Source of the DNA: an uncultured Burkholderiales bacterium
GTDB taxonomy: Bacteria; Pseudomonadota; Gammaproteobacteria; Burkholderiales; Burkholderiaceae
Direction: 5' to 3'
Assembly: GCA_946480465.1 (NCBI GenBank)
Contig: CAMLJY010000002.1
Coordinates: 62,001 to 126,000, forward strand
DNA: 64,000 bases
Of this stretch, positions 27,672-35,915 are shown in pieces. The notes beneath the pieces are model-generated. The model had not been told where the DNA came from, searched no databases, and worked only from the letters and a program-made list of their open reading frames with translations. The position numbers and the translations under genes are program-made. Each line of letters starts with the position of its first letter. The first letter of the stretch is position 1.

Positions 27672-27733
27672 GCGCGCCTCGGAGGCGCGCCTGCGACGCC
27701 TCTCCCCAGGCGGGCCGGACCACTGGGTCCGGC
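27670..27733. terminator. Two hairpins between convergent dolP and dehydrogenase genes
   Basis: AGGCGCGCCT occurs twice with a three-base spacer (27670-27679 and 27683-27692); being self-complementary, the copies can fold on each other. A second hairpin GCCGGACC-ACTG-GGTCCGGC follows at 27714-27733. Neither has a T-run, so these may block read-through or protect 3' ends rather than act as classical terminators. Confidence 0.5.
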
Positions 27734-27815
27734 GCGGCCGGTCGGCCGGCGGCCTGGCAAAGCCAGTTCCGCAGCGCTTGACGAGAGGCGGCCGCGCTGG
27801 CGAGCGCTTTGGCGG

Positions 27816-28703
27816 TTATTTCAATCGCTTGATGAGGCTGGAGGTGTCCCAGCGGCCGCCGCCCAGCGACTGCACGTCTGCGTAGAACTGGTCGACCAGC
27901 GCGGTGACGGGCAGCTTGGCGCCGTTGCGCCGCCCTTCGTCCAGCACCAGCCCCAGGTCCTTGCGCATCCAGTCGACCGCGAAGCCGAAGTCGAACTTGT
28001 CGTCGACCATCGTGCCGCCGCGGTTGTCCATCTGCCAGCTCTGCGCTGCGCCCTTGCCGATGACCTCAAGCACGAGCTTCATGTCCAGGCCCGCGCGCTG
28101 GCCGAACGCGATGCCTTCCGCGAGGCCCTGCACCAGGCCCGCGATGCAGACCTGGTTGACCATCTTCGCGAGCTGCCCGGCGCCGCTGTCGCCGACGCGG
28201 GTGACGGCGCGCGAGAAGGCCATGGCCACCGGCTTCATCGCGTCGAAGGCGACCTGGTCGCCGCCGCACATCACCGTGAGCAAGCCATTGACGGCGCCGG
28301 CCTGGCCGCCGGACACCGGTGCGTCGATGAACTGCAGCCCCAGGCCTTGCGCCGCGGTGCTCAGTTCCCGTGCCACTTCAGCCGAAGCCGTGGTGTGGTC
28401 GACGAACACCGCGCCCTTCTTCATGCCGGCGAATGCGCCCTGGTCGCCCAGCACCACCGAGCGCAGGTCGTCGTCGTTGCCGACGCAGGCGAAGACGAAG
28501 TCCGCGCCGGCGGCTGCTTCGCGCGGGGTGGCGGCCGCGCTGCCGCTGTACTCCCGGGTCCAGGCCGCTGCCTTGGCGGCCGTGCGGTTGTAGACCGTCA
28601 CGCGGTGCCCGGCGCGGGCCAGGTGCCCCGCCATCGGATGTCCCATCACCCCGAGGCCCAGAAAGGCCGCGGTCTTCGCTTCGGTCGGTTCGTAGGTCTT
28701 CAT
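27816..28703 (-). CDS. NAD(P)-dependent beta-hydroxyacid dehydrogenase
   Basis: A 295-residue member of the 3-hydroxyisobutyrate / tartronate semialdehyde reductase family. The Rossmann loop is AFLGLGVMGHPMAGHLARAG at about residues 13-32. The substrate motif is DAPVSGGQAGAVNGLLTVMCGG, shown here in two parts (DAPVSGG and the following AGAVNG). The catalytic lysine lies in GAGQLAKMVNQ. The substrate cannot be assigned. The gene ends five bases before pilU on the same strand, so it may be read from the pil transcript. Confidence 0.9.
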   Translation of the reverse strand: MKTYEPTEAKTAAFLGLGVMGHPMAGHLARAGHRVTVYNRTAAKAAAWTREYSGSAAATPREAAAGADFVFACVGNDDDLRSVVLGDQGAFAGMKKGAVFVDHTTASAEVARELSTAAQGLGLQFIDAPVSGGQAGAVNGLLTVMCGGDQVAFDAMKPVAMAFSRAVTRVGDSGAGQLAKMVNQVCIAGLVQGLAEGIAFGQRAGLDMKLVLEVIGKGAAQSWQMDNRGGTMVDDKFDFGFAVDWMRKDLGLVLDEGRRNGAKLPVTALVDQFYADVQSLGGGRWDTSSLIKRLK

Positions 28704-28708
28704 CGCGC

Positions 28709-29845
28709 TCAAACGATCGTCAGGTGTTCGGTGCCGGCCGACAGGTCCTTGTTGCGCGCGCGCACGCTGTGCAGCTTGATCTGCAGCCGCAGGTCGTTCA
28801 CGGAGTCGGCGTTGCGCAGTGCGTCTTCGTAGGTGACGTAGCCGCTTTCGAACAGGTCGAACAGCGCCTGGTCGAAGGTCTGCATGCCGTGCTCGCGCGA
28901 GCGCTTCATCAGCTCCTTCAGCTCGTTGACCTCGCCCTTGAAGATCATGTCGGACACCAGCGGCGTGTTCAGCATGATCTCCACCGCGGCGATGCGGCCC
29001 TTGCCTTCCTCGCGCGGCAAGAGGCGCTGCGAAACGATGCCCTTCAAGTTGAGCGACAGGTCCATCAGCAGCTGCGCACGCCGTTCTTCGGGGAAGAAGT
29101 TGATGATGCGGTCCAGCGCCTGGTTGGAGCTGTTGGCGTGCAGCGTGGCCATGCAGAGGTGGCCGGTCTCGGCGAAGGCGACCGCGTGTTCCATCGTCTC
29201 GCGGTCGCGGATCTCGCCCATCAGGATCACGTCCGGCGCCTGGCGCAGCGTGTTCTTCAGCGCCGCCTCCCAGCCTTCGGTGTCCAGGCCGACCTCGCGC
29301 TGGGTGATGATGCAGTTCTTGTGCGCATGCACGAACTCCACCGGGTCTTCGATGGTGATGATGTGGCCGTGCGAGTGCTCGTTGCGCCAGTCCACCATCG
29401 CCGCCAGCGTCGTGCTCTTGCCGGAGCCGGTGGCGCCGACCATGATGACCAGGCCGCGCTTGGTCATCGCGATGTCCTTCATCACCTGCGGCAGGCCCAG
29501 CTGGTCGATGGTCGGCAGAGTCTGCGGAATGGTCCGGAAGACGAGGCCGATGTTGCCCATCTGGATGAAGGCGTTGCAGCGGAAGCGGCCGATGCCCTGC
29601 GGCGCGATCGCGAAGTTGCACTCCTTCGTGCGCTCGAATTCGGCGGCCTGCTTGTCGTTCATCACCGCGCGGGCCAGGGCCAGCGTGTGCTGGCCGGTGA
29701 GCGGTTGCGGCGACACCTTCGTCACCTTGCCGTCGACCTTGATCGCGGGCGGGAAGTCGGCGGTGAGGAAGAGGTCGGAGCCGTTGCGCGAGATCATCAG
29801 GCGCAGCAGGTCATTGACGAATTTCGAGGCCTGGTCGCGTTCCAT
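28709..29845 (-). CDS. pilU: Type IV pilus retraction ATPase PilU
   Basis: A 378-residue PilT-like ATPase assigned to PilU by its position after pilT, its length and its C-terminus. Walker A is GATGSGKST, the Asp box is IITIEDPVEFVH, Walker B is VILMGEIRDRETM and the His box is GHLCMATLHANSSNQ. PilU assists PilT in pulling back type IV pili. It is 18 bases after the cyclic-nucleotide-binding gene, in one operon with pilT. Confidence 0.94.
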   Translation of the reverse strand: MERDQASKFVNDLLRLMISRNGSDLFLTADFPPAIKVDGKVTKVSPQPLTGQHTLALARAVMNDKQAAEFERTKECNFAIAPQGIGRFRCNAFIQMGNIGLVFRTIPQTLPTIDQLGLPQVMKDIAMTKRGLVIMVGATGSGKSTTLAAMVDWRNEHSHGHIITIEDPVEFVHAHKNCIITQREVGLDTEGWEAALKNTLRQAPDVILMGEIRDRETMEHAVAFAETGHLCMATLHANSSNQALDRIINFFPEERRAQLLMDLSLNLKGIVSQRLLPREEGKGRIAAVEIMLNTPLVSDMIFKGEVNELKELMKRSREHGMQTFDQALFDLFESGYVTYEDALRNADSVNDLRLQIKLHSVRARNKDLSAGTEHLTIV

Positions 29846-29863
29846 GGTGCGGGGTTCTCCGGG

Positions 29864-30493
29864 TCATTGCGGCGCCAGCAGCGCGAACAGGCGCGCGCCG
29901 GTCTGGCGCAGCCGCAGCGAGATGCGCCGCGTGATCGACATCAGCAGCGCCGCGGCCAGCGGCGGGTCGTCGGCCAGCAGCCGCTCCAGTGCGCGGGCAT
30001 CGAGCATGGCGACGCTGCAGGACGTGAGCGAGCGGCAGGTCGAGAAGCGCGGCCCGCCATCGAAGAGTGCCATCTCGCCCAGCAGGTCGCCGGCGCGCGC
30101 TTCCATCAGCCGGGTGACGGAGCCGCCGGCATGGCTGCGCTCGACGGCGACGCGGCCTTCGAGCAGCACCAGCAGGAAGTCGCTGACCTCGTCCTGGTGG
30201 ATCAGCGTCCGCTCGGCGCGCAGCTGCGCACCCTGCAGCAGCGGCGCCAGCCGCTCGGCGGCACCGGTGCCGATGGCCGCCAGCGCCGGCTCGGTGCGCC
30301 ACAACTGAAGCAGGCGATCGGCGGTTTCCCGCGGCGGCAGGTCTTCAGCCTTGAGTTCGGCCGCGCGTGTCCGCCAGGGCACCACCGCGGCCGACTCGTC
30401 GGCGGGGAACATGCTGGTGGCCAGCACCGAGTCGGTGACGTCTTCCTCGGTGGCGGCACGGCGGGCGCGCAGGCGGCTGAACAGGTTCTTCAC
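29864..30493 (-). CDS. Cyclic nucleotide-binding domain protein between pilT and pilU
   Basis: A 209-residue protein with a single Crp-type cyclic-nucleotide-binding domain at about residues 80-190. The domain runs HQDEVSDFLLVLLEGRVAVE, then ARAGDLLGEMALFDGGPR and STCRSLTSCSVAMLDARALERLL. The phosphate-binding cassette with GEMALFD and a following arginine is recognisable. There is no DNA-binding domain. Sitting between pilT and pilU, it may tie pilus retraction to a nucleotide signal (inference). Confidence 0.85.
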   Translation of the reverse strand: MKNLFSRLRARRAATEEDVTDSVLATSMFPADESAAVVPWRTRAAELKAEDLPPRETADRLLQLWRTEPALAAIGTGAAERLAPLLQGAQLRAERTLIHQDEVSDFLLVLLEGRVAVERSHAGGSVTRLMEARAGDLLGEMALFDGGPRFSTCRSLTSCSVAMLDARALERLLADDPPLAAALLMSITRRISLRLRQTGARLFALLAPQ

Positions 30494-30563
30494 GACGGCG
30501 GCCGGTGCTTGAAACGGACGGGGCGTGGCGGGTGCCGGCAGCCGGTGGGTGGACCCGGGCGGG

Positions 30564-31607
30564 TCAGCCCGGGAAGTTCTCGGGGAACTTCGCCTTGGCC
30601 CGCGCTTCCAGCGGCGAGATGACGTTGCGCCGCGTCAGGTCGGCCAGGTTCTGGTCCAGAGTCTGCATGCCCAGGTTCTGGCCGGTCTGGATCGCCGAGT
30701 ACATCTGGGCGATCTTGTTCTCGCGGATCAGGTTCCGGATCGCCGAGGTGCCGATCATGATCTCGTGCGCGGCGACGCGGCCGGAGCCGTCCTTCAGCTT
30801 GCACAGGGTCTGCGAGATCACCGCGATCAGCGATTCGGACAGCATCGCGCGCACCATTTCCTTTTCGGCCGCGGGGAACACGTCGACCACGCGGTCGATG
30901 GTCTTGGCGGCGCTGGAGGTGTGCAGCGTGCCGAACACCAGGTGGCCGGTTTCGGCCGCGGTCAGGGCCAGGCGGATGGTTTCCAGGTCGCGCATTTCGC
31001 CGACCAGGATCGCATCCGGGTCCTCGCGAAGCGCCGAACGCAGTGCGTTCGCGAAGCTGAGGGTGTGCGGCCCGACCTCGCGCTGGTTGACCAGGCACTT
31101 CTTCGATTCGTGCACGAACTCGATCGGGTCTTCCACCGTCAGCACGTGGCCGTACTCGTTCTCGTTCAGGTGGTTGATCATCGCCGCCAGCGTGGTGCTC
31201 TTGCCCGAGCCGGTGGGGCCGGTGACCAGCACCATGCCGCGCGGCTTGAGCGCCAGGTCAGCGAAGATCTTCGGGGTGTTCAGCTGCTCCAGCGTGAGGA
31301 TCTTGCTGGGAATGGTCCGGAACACGGCGCCGGCGCCGCGGTTCTGGTTGAAGGCGTTGACGCGGAAGCGCGCCAGGCCCTGGATCTCGAACGAGAAGTC
31401 GACCTCCAGAACGTCCTCGTACTGCTTGCGCTGCGAGTCGTTCATGATGTCGTAGACCATCGCGTGCACCGCCTTGTGGTCCAGCGCCTCGACGTTGATG
31501 CGCCGCACGTCGCCGTGCACGCGGATCATCGGCGGCAAGCCGGCGGACAAGTGCAGGTCGGAGGCCTTGTTCTTGACCGAGAAGGCCAGCAGTTGCGTGA
31601 TGTCCAT
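30564..31607 (-). CDS. pilT: Type IV pilus twitching motility ATPase PilT
   Basis: A 347-residue PilT, normal length. Opening MDITQLLAFSVKNKASDLHL is diagnostic. Walker A is GPTGSGKST at residues 130-138, the Asp box LTVEDPIEFVHESKK, Walker B AILVGEMRDLETI and the His box GHLVFGTLHTSSAAKTIDR; the C-terminal part includes the conserved AIRNLIRE motif required for retraction. The hexamer depolymerises pilin. First gene of the pilT, CNB protein, pilU operon, divergent from yggS with a 29-bp gap. Confidence 0.97.
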   Translation of the reverse strand: MDITQLLAFSVKNKASDLHLSAGLPPMIRVHGDVRRINVEALDHKAVHAMVYDIMNDSQRKQYEDVLEVDFSFEIQGLARFRVNAFNQNRGAGAVFRTIPSKILTLEQLNTPKIFADLALKPRGMVLVTGPTGSGKSTTLAAMINHLNENEYGHVLTVEDPIEFVHESKKCLVNQREVGPHTLSFANALRSALREDPDAILVGEMRDLETIRLALTAAETGHLVFGTLHTSSAAKTIDRVVDVFPAAEKEMVRAMLSESLIAVISQTLCKLKDGSGRVAAHEIMIGTSAIRNLIRENKIAQMYSAIQTGQNLGMQTLDQNLADLTRRNVISPLEARAKAKFPENFPG

Positions 31608-31636
31608 GGAGGGGCTTGCAGTAGGCTCGGGCGATT

Positions 31637-32344
31637 ATGACGATCGAGCCCAGCAAGTTACAACAAGTCCGTGACCGCATCGCGCAGGCCTGTGCCGAGG
31701 CAGGGCGGCCCGTGCAGACCGTCACGCTGCTGGCGGTCAGCAAGACCTTCGGTCCCGAGGCGGTGCGCGCCGTCGCCGCCGAGGGGCAGGTGGCCTTCGG
31801 CGAGAACTACGTGCAGGAGGCCCTGGCCAAGATCGAGGCGCTGGCCGACCTGCGGTCGCGCCTGGAATGGCACCTGATCGGCCCGCTGCAGAGCAACAAG
31901 ACCCGCGTGGTGGCCGAGGCCTTCGACTGGGTGCACTCCATCGACCGGCTGAAGATCGCCGAACGCCTGTCCGAGCAGCGCCCGCCGGACCGGCCGCCGC
32001 TGCAGGTGTGCCTGCAGGTCAACATCAGCGGCGAGGACAGCAAGAGCGGCGTCGCCCCGGCCGACGTGCCGGCGCTGGCCCGGGCCGTGGCCGCCCTGCC
32101 GCGGCTGCGCCTTCGCGGGCTGATGGCGATTCCCGAGCCGGCCGCCGACTTTGCCGCCCAGCGCGTGCCGCACCGGGCGCTGCGCCTGCTGATGGATGAA
32201 TTACGCGGCCATGGCGTCGCCCTGGACACCTTGTCGATGGGCATGAGCGCCGACCTGGAGGCCGCCGTGGCCGAGGGCGCGACAATCGTGCGCGTCGGCA
32301 CCGCGATCTTCGGTGGCCGGCCGGCGGCGCTGCGGCCGCACTGA
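31637..32344 (+). CDS. yggS: YggS family pyridoxal phosphate-binding protein
   Basis: A 235-residue member of the YggS/PROSC family, which binds pyridoxal 5'-phosphate and keeps B6 vitamers in balance without a known enzymatic reaction. The PLP lysine lies in LLAVSKTFGPEAV near residue 35. GENYVQEALAKIEAL, WHLIGPLQSNKTR and LSMGMSADLEAAVAEGATIV are family motifs. The gene starts 29 bp from the divergent pilT, an arrangement common in proteobacteria. Confidence 0.95.
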   Translation: MTIEPSKLQQVRDRIAQACAEAGRPVQTVTLLAVSKTFGPEAVRAVAAEGQVAFGENYVQEALAKIEALADLRSRLEWHLIGPLQSNKTRVVAEAFDWVHSIDRLKIAERLSEQRPPDRPPLQVCLQVNISGEDSKSGVAPADVPALARAVAALPRLRLRGLMAIPEPAADFAAQRVPHRALRLLMDELRGHGVALDTLSMGMSADLEAAVAEGATIVRVGTAIFGGRPAALRPH

Positions 32345-32370
32345 AACCTTGCTCCTGGATGGAAGTCGTG

Positions 32371-33174
32371 ATGTTCAAGCATGCGTGCGGCATGGCCGCG
32401 GTGGTCTCGGTGACGTCGGTGGCGGCGCTGCTGGCCGGCTGCGGCAAGCAGGGCGTGGAACTGGGCCAGGGCGGTTCGGTGGTCACCGGCTCGGGCGGGC
32501 CGCAGGGCGCGCAATCCGCCGCGAATCAGCTGGTGAAGTGCGACGCCCCTGTGGCGGTGGTCTCGCTGGTCGAGAACCAGGGCGGCTACCACGGCATCGG
32601 CCGCGGCGGCCTGCCGGAATCGCCGCTGCCGCTGGTGCGCGTGCTGATGCAGCAGAGCGGCTGCTTCCGCATCGTCGACCGCAACGCCGGCCTCAAGGCC
32701 ACGGTGCGCGAGCAGGAGCTGAAGGACCAGGGCATCCTGCGCGCCGACGGCGACGTGAAGAAGGGCCGCGGCATCATGGCCCAGTACAGCGTGGTGCCGA
32801 GCCTCAACTTCAGCGAGCAGGACGCCGGCCGTCAGATCGGCGGCATCCTCGCCGCGATTCCCGTGCTGAACAAGTTCGCCGGCGCGGCCGAGCAGGTGAA
32901 GTTCAAGGAAGCGCAGGTGGTGCTGCTGCTGACCGACAACGAGACCACCGAGCAGCTGTCGTCCTCCACCGGCTCCGCGCGCAGCACCGACCTGGGGCTG
33001 GGTGGCCTGATCGGCGGCGGCACCGGCGGCCTGGGCGGCCTGGGCTGGAGCAACACCAACGAAGGCAAGGTGATCGCCGCCGCCTTCCTGGATGCGCACA
33101 ACCACCTGGTGCAGCAGGTGCGCACGCTGGCGGCCAAGCCGCTGCCGGAGCCCGTGGCCACGCGCATGAAGTAG
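32371..33174 (+). CDS. CsgG/HfaB-like lipoprotein
   Basis: A 267-residue protein with a lipoprotein signal ending in ALLAGCGK. The mature part resembles the CsgG/HfaB family: APVAVVSLVENQGG, then LVRVLMQQSGCFRIVDRNAGL and TVREQELKDQGILR, followed by VPSLNFSEQDAG. It ends in a glycine-rich segment (about residues 205-230) and AAAFLDAHNHLVQQVR. CsgG forms a curli secretion pore, but this family also has members with other roles, and no curli genes are near. ATG 32371 is preferred, with GGAA ahead and a normal signal length; ATG 32359 would add four residues. Confidence 0.75.
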   Translation: MFKHACGMAAVVSVTSVAALLAGCGKQGVELGQGGSVVTGSGGPQGAQSAANQLVKCDAPVAVVSLVENQGGYHGIGRGGLPESPLPLVRVLMQQSGCFRIVDRNAGLKATVREQELKDQGILRADGDVKKGRGIMAQYSVVPSLNFSEQDAGRQIGGILAAIPVLNKFAGAAEQVKFKEAQVVLLLTDNETTEQLSSSTGSARSTDLGLGGLIGGGTGGLGGLGWSNTNEGKVIAAAFLDAHNHLVQQVRTLAAKPLPEPVATRMK

Positions 33175-33221
33175 GCGGCGCGCCGGGCGGCGTTCCGGTA
33201 GTCGGGCGCCGCTGCGGCGGC

Positions 33222-33305
33222 GAGAGGGTGGTCGCGCGCTGCGGCGGTGGCGGGGTGATCGCGCGCTGCGGCGGTGGCAGGGTGATCGCGCGCTGCGTCG
33301 CGGTG
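33222..33305. repeat. 27-bp imperfect tandem repeat, three copies
   Basis: Three consecutive imperfect copies at about 33222-33249, 33250-33276 and 33277-33305 share the core GATCGCGCGCTGCGGCGGTG. They lie just after the CsgG-like gene in the gap before the porin. No reading frame explains them. The copy number may vary between strains. Confidence 0.75.
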
Positions 33306-33580
33306 CCGCGCCGTTCTGCCGGTGTCCCGTGAGTTCTTCGGCGGCCGCGCCGCATCGCGCTTCCGGCGCCGAAACTTGTACGGTTTGGTGACGGCAAGAC
33401 GCTGCCGATCGGTTGCCGAGACCGTCACAAAGCGTAGGACACGCCCCGCGTTCTCCGGAAAACTGCGCCGCGCAGCGAGTCGGCTTCCACCGCCTGGCTG
33501 TGGAGCCCAAGGCTGGCGCGCGCTCGGGCGGCGCACGGCCGAAGGGCATGGCATCACCCATAGACCAAGCAAACACCATC
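33306..33580 (+). other. Leader region of the porin gene
   Basis: With the repeat, 33175-33580 is a 406-bp gap. It contains an inverted repeat GTGACGG (33388-33394) / CCGTCAC (33422-33428), flanked by matching T and A triplets. This could be an operator or a leader RNA hairpin for the porin. No clear promoter was picked. Confidence 0.35.
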
Positions 33581-34558
33581 ATGAAGAGACTCTCTCCCCT
33601 GGGCCCGGTGCTGGCCGCAGTCCTGGCCGCTCTGGCCGCCACCTCGGCGCAGGCGCAGTCCAGCGTCACGATCTACGGCCGCATGAACGCCACGGTCGAG
33701 CGCCAGAAGGGCGACGACGGCAAGACCGCGACGGTCCTGCAGAACAACTCCTCGCGCATCGGCTTCAAGGGCACCGAGGACATGGGTGGTGGCCTGAAGG
33801 CCGGCTTCCAGCTCGAGACCGGCGTAAGCGTCGACACCGGCGCAGCGACCCACGGCACCAATTTCTGGGCGCGCCAGAGCGAAGTGAACCTGGGCGGCGG
33901 CTTCGGCATGCTGCGCCTGGGCAACTTCACCAGCGAGGCCTACTACGCCACGGCTGACTACATCAGCAACCACAACCACGACACCGGCACCTCGGCGGAC
34001 GCGCTCTACGCGTACATTGGCCGCAACTCCAACAAGGTGGCCTATCGCCTGCCGGCCCTGGGCCCGGTGACGGTCGAAGGCGCCGTGACCCTGCACGAAA
34101 AGACGAGCGGCCAGGGCGGCAAGAACACCTATGACCTGGCCGCCAACGCGCAGTTCGGTCCGGTGCACCTGGGTGCCGGCTACGAGAAGAACGACAAGGC
34201 GAACCAGTTCGCCATCCGCGTGTTCTACGAGCTGGGTGACTTCGGCCTGGGCGCCTACTACCAGCGTGACGAGGACGGCTTTGGCGCCAACCTCGGCAAG
34301 CGCAACACCATCCGCCTGTCCGGCATGTACACGCTGGGCCTGTCCGAGTTCCACCTGAACTTCGGCCATGCCGGCGACTACAGCAACACCCCCGGCCGCG
34401 ACACCAAGGCCAGCCAGTTCACCGCCGGCTACAACTACAAGCTGAGCAAGCGCACCAAGGTCTACGGCTTCTACACGAAGCGCGACGACAAGGCCACGAC
34501 CGACAAGCTCTACGGCGACTTCAGCTCCTTTGCCGTCGGCGTCCGCCACAACTTCTGA
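33581..34558 (+). CDS. Gram-negative trimeric porin (Burkholderia type)
   Basis: A 325-residue outer-membrane porin of the Porin_4 family. The signal peptide ends ATSAQAQ, and the mature N-terminus SSVTIYGRMNATVE is the classical first strand of Burkholderiales porins. SSRIGFKGTEDMGGGLKAGF and the terminal phenylalanine (VGVRHNF), read by the outer-membrane assembly machine, are also present. The start ATG at 33581 gives a proper signal peptide; the frame is open further upstream without one. The next gene starts 32 bp later with no terminator, so co-transcription is likely. Confidence 0.92.
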   Translation: MKRLSPLGPVLAAVLAALAATSAQAQSSVTIYGRMNATVERQKGDDGKTATVLQNNSSRIGFKGTEDMGGGLKAGFQLETGVSVDTGAATHGTNFWARQSEVNLGGGFGMLRLGNFTSEAYYATADYISNHNHDTGTSADALYAYIGRNSNKVAYRLPALGPVTVEGAVTLHEKTSGQGGKNTYDLAANAQFGPVHLGAGYEKNDKANQFAIRVFYELGDFGLGAYYQRDEDGFGANLGKRNTIRLSGMYTLGLSEFHLNFGHAGDYSNTPGRDTKASQFTAGYNYKLSKRTKVYGFYTKRDDKATTDKLYGDFSSFAVGVRHNF

Positions 34559-34590
34559 TCTCCTGACGCGTTACTTCCACGGAGTACCCC

Positions 34591-35727
34591 ATGAAGAAGC
34601 AATTCGCTCTGCACACGCTGGCCGCGGCCGCGCTGGTGGCCGCCGCCTTCTCGGCCCAGGCCCAGGAGGTCGTCGTCAAGATCGGCCACGTCGGCCCGGT
34701 CTCCGGCGCCCAGGCCCACTACGGCAAGGACAATGAAAACGGCGCCCGCATGGCCGTCGAGGACCTGAATGCCAAGGGCGTGACCATCGGCGGCAAGAAG
34801 GTCAAGCTGGAACTGGTGGCCGAAGACGACGCCGCCGATCCGAAGCAAGGCACCGCCGCCGCCCAGAAGCTGTGCGACGCCAAGGTCTCGGGCGTGGTCG
34901 GCCACCTGAACTCGGGCACGACCATCCCCGCCTCGACGGTCTACAACAACTGCGGCATCCCGCACATCTCGCCGTCGGCCACCAACCCCAAGCTGACGCA
35001 GCAGGGCTACAAGACCACGTTCCGCCTGCTGGCCAACGACAACGCGCTGGGCGCCGGCCTGGCCCTGCACGCGGCCAACAACCTGAAGCTGAAGAAGATC
35101 GCCATCATCGACGACCGCACCGCCTACGGCCAGGGCGTGGCCGACGTCTTCAAGAAGACCGCGGCGCAGAAGGGCATCCAGATCGTGGACGAGCAGTTCA
35201 CGACCGACAAGGCCACCGACTTCATGGCGATCCTGACCGCCATCAAGTCGAAGGCGCCGGACGGCATCTTCTACGGCGGCATGGACCCGCAAGCCGGTCC
35301 GATGCTGCGCCAGATGGAGCAGCTGGGCCTGGCCAACGTCAAGTTCTTCGGCGGCGACGGCATCTGCACGGCCAAGCTGGCCGAGCTGTCCGGCGGCGCG
35401 AAGACGCTGGGCAACGTGGTCTGCGCCGAAGGCGGCGCATCGCTCGAGAAGATGCCCGGCGGGAAGACCTGGAAGGAGCGCTACGACAAGAAGTACCCGG
35501 GCCAGTTCCAGGTCTACTCGCCGTACACCTACGACGCGGTGCACGTGCTGGTCGACGCGATGGTGCGCGCCAAGTCGAGCGACCCGAAGGTCTACACGCC
35601 GTTCATCGGCCAGGCCAACATGCAGGGCGTGACGACCAAGATCGCCTTCGAAGCCGACGGCGAACTGAAGAACCCGGCGATGACGCTGTACTCGTACAAG
35701 GACGGCAAGAAGGTGCCGTTGAACTGA
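34591..35727 (+). CDS. Branched-chain amino acid ABC transporter substrate-binding protein
   Basis: A 378-residue periplasmic binding protein of the Leu/Ile/Val type (LivK-like). It has a signal peptide ending AFSAQAQ and motifs IGHVGPVSGAQAHYGKDNENG, VVGHLNSGTTIPAS and ISPSATNPKLTQQGYKTTFRL in two parts. The true ligand is uncertain. No permease or ATPase genes are adjacent, so it must work with components encoded elsewhere. It ends before a strong terminator. Confidence 0.92.
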   Translation: MKKQFALHTLAAAALVAAAFSAQAQEVVVKIGHVGPVSGAQAHYGKDNENGARMAVEDLNAKGVTIGGKKVKLELVAEDDAADPKQGTAAAQKLCDAKVSGVVGHLNSGTTIPASTVYNNCGIPHISPSATNPKLTQQGYKTTFRLLANDNALGAGLALHAANNLKLKKIAIIDDRTAYGQGVADVFKKTAAQKGIQIVDEQFTTDKATDFMAILTAIKSKAPDGIFYGGMDPQAGPMLRQMEQLGLANVKFFGGDGICTAKLAELSGGAKTLGNVVCAEGGASLEKMPGGKTWKERYDKKYPGQFQVYSPYTYDAVHVLVDAMVRAKSSDPKVYTPFIGQANMQGVTTKIAFEADGELKNPAMTLYSYKDGKKVPLN

Positions 35728-35850
35728 TGCACCACCGGCCGGCACCGCCGCTGCAAGGCGGCGCGTGCCGGCCCGGCTGCATCCCGGGCGCTGCGGGAGC
35801 GCCTCGGGTGACTATGTGTTGATCGATGGCCCCGCCAGGGGGCGAGCTTT

Positions 35851-35882
35851 GGGGGACACCGGGACTGGTGGCCCCCTTTTTT
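35851..35882 (+). terminator. Rho-independent terminator after the binding-protein gene
   Basis: The stem GGGGG-A-CACC / GGTG-G-CCCCC with a GGGACT loop is followed by TTTTTT. It lies 123 bp after the binding-protein stop and closes the porin/binding-protein unit before oxyR. Confidence 0.92.
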
Positions 35883-35915
35883 CAATGGGCGACGGCGCGC
35901 CGATAAACTTGGCCC

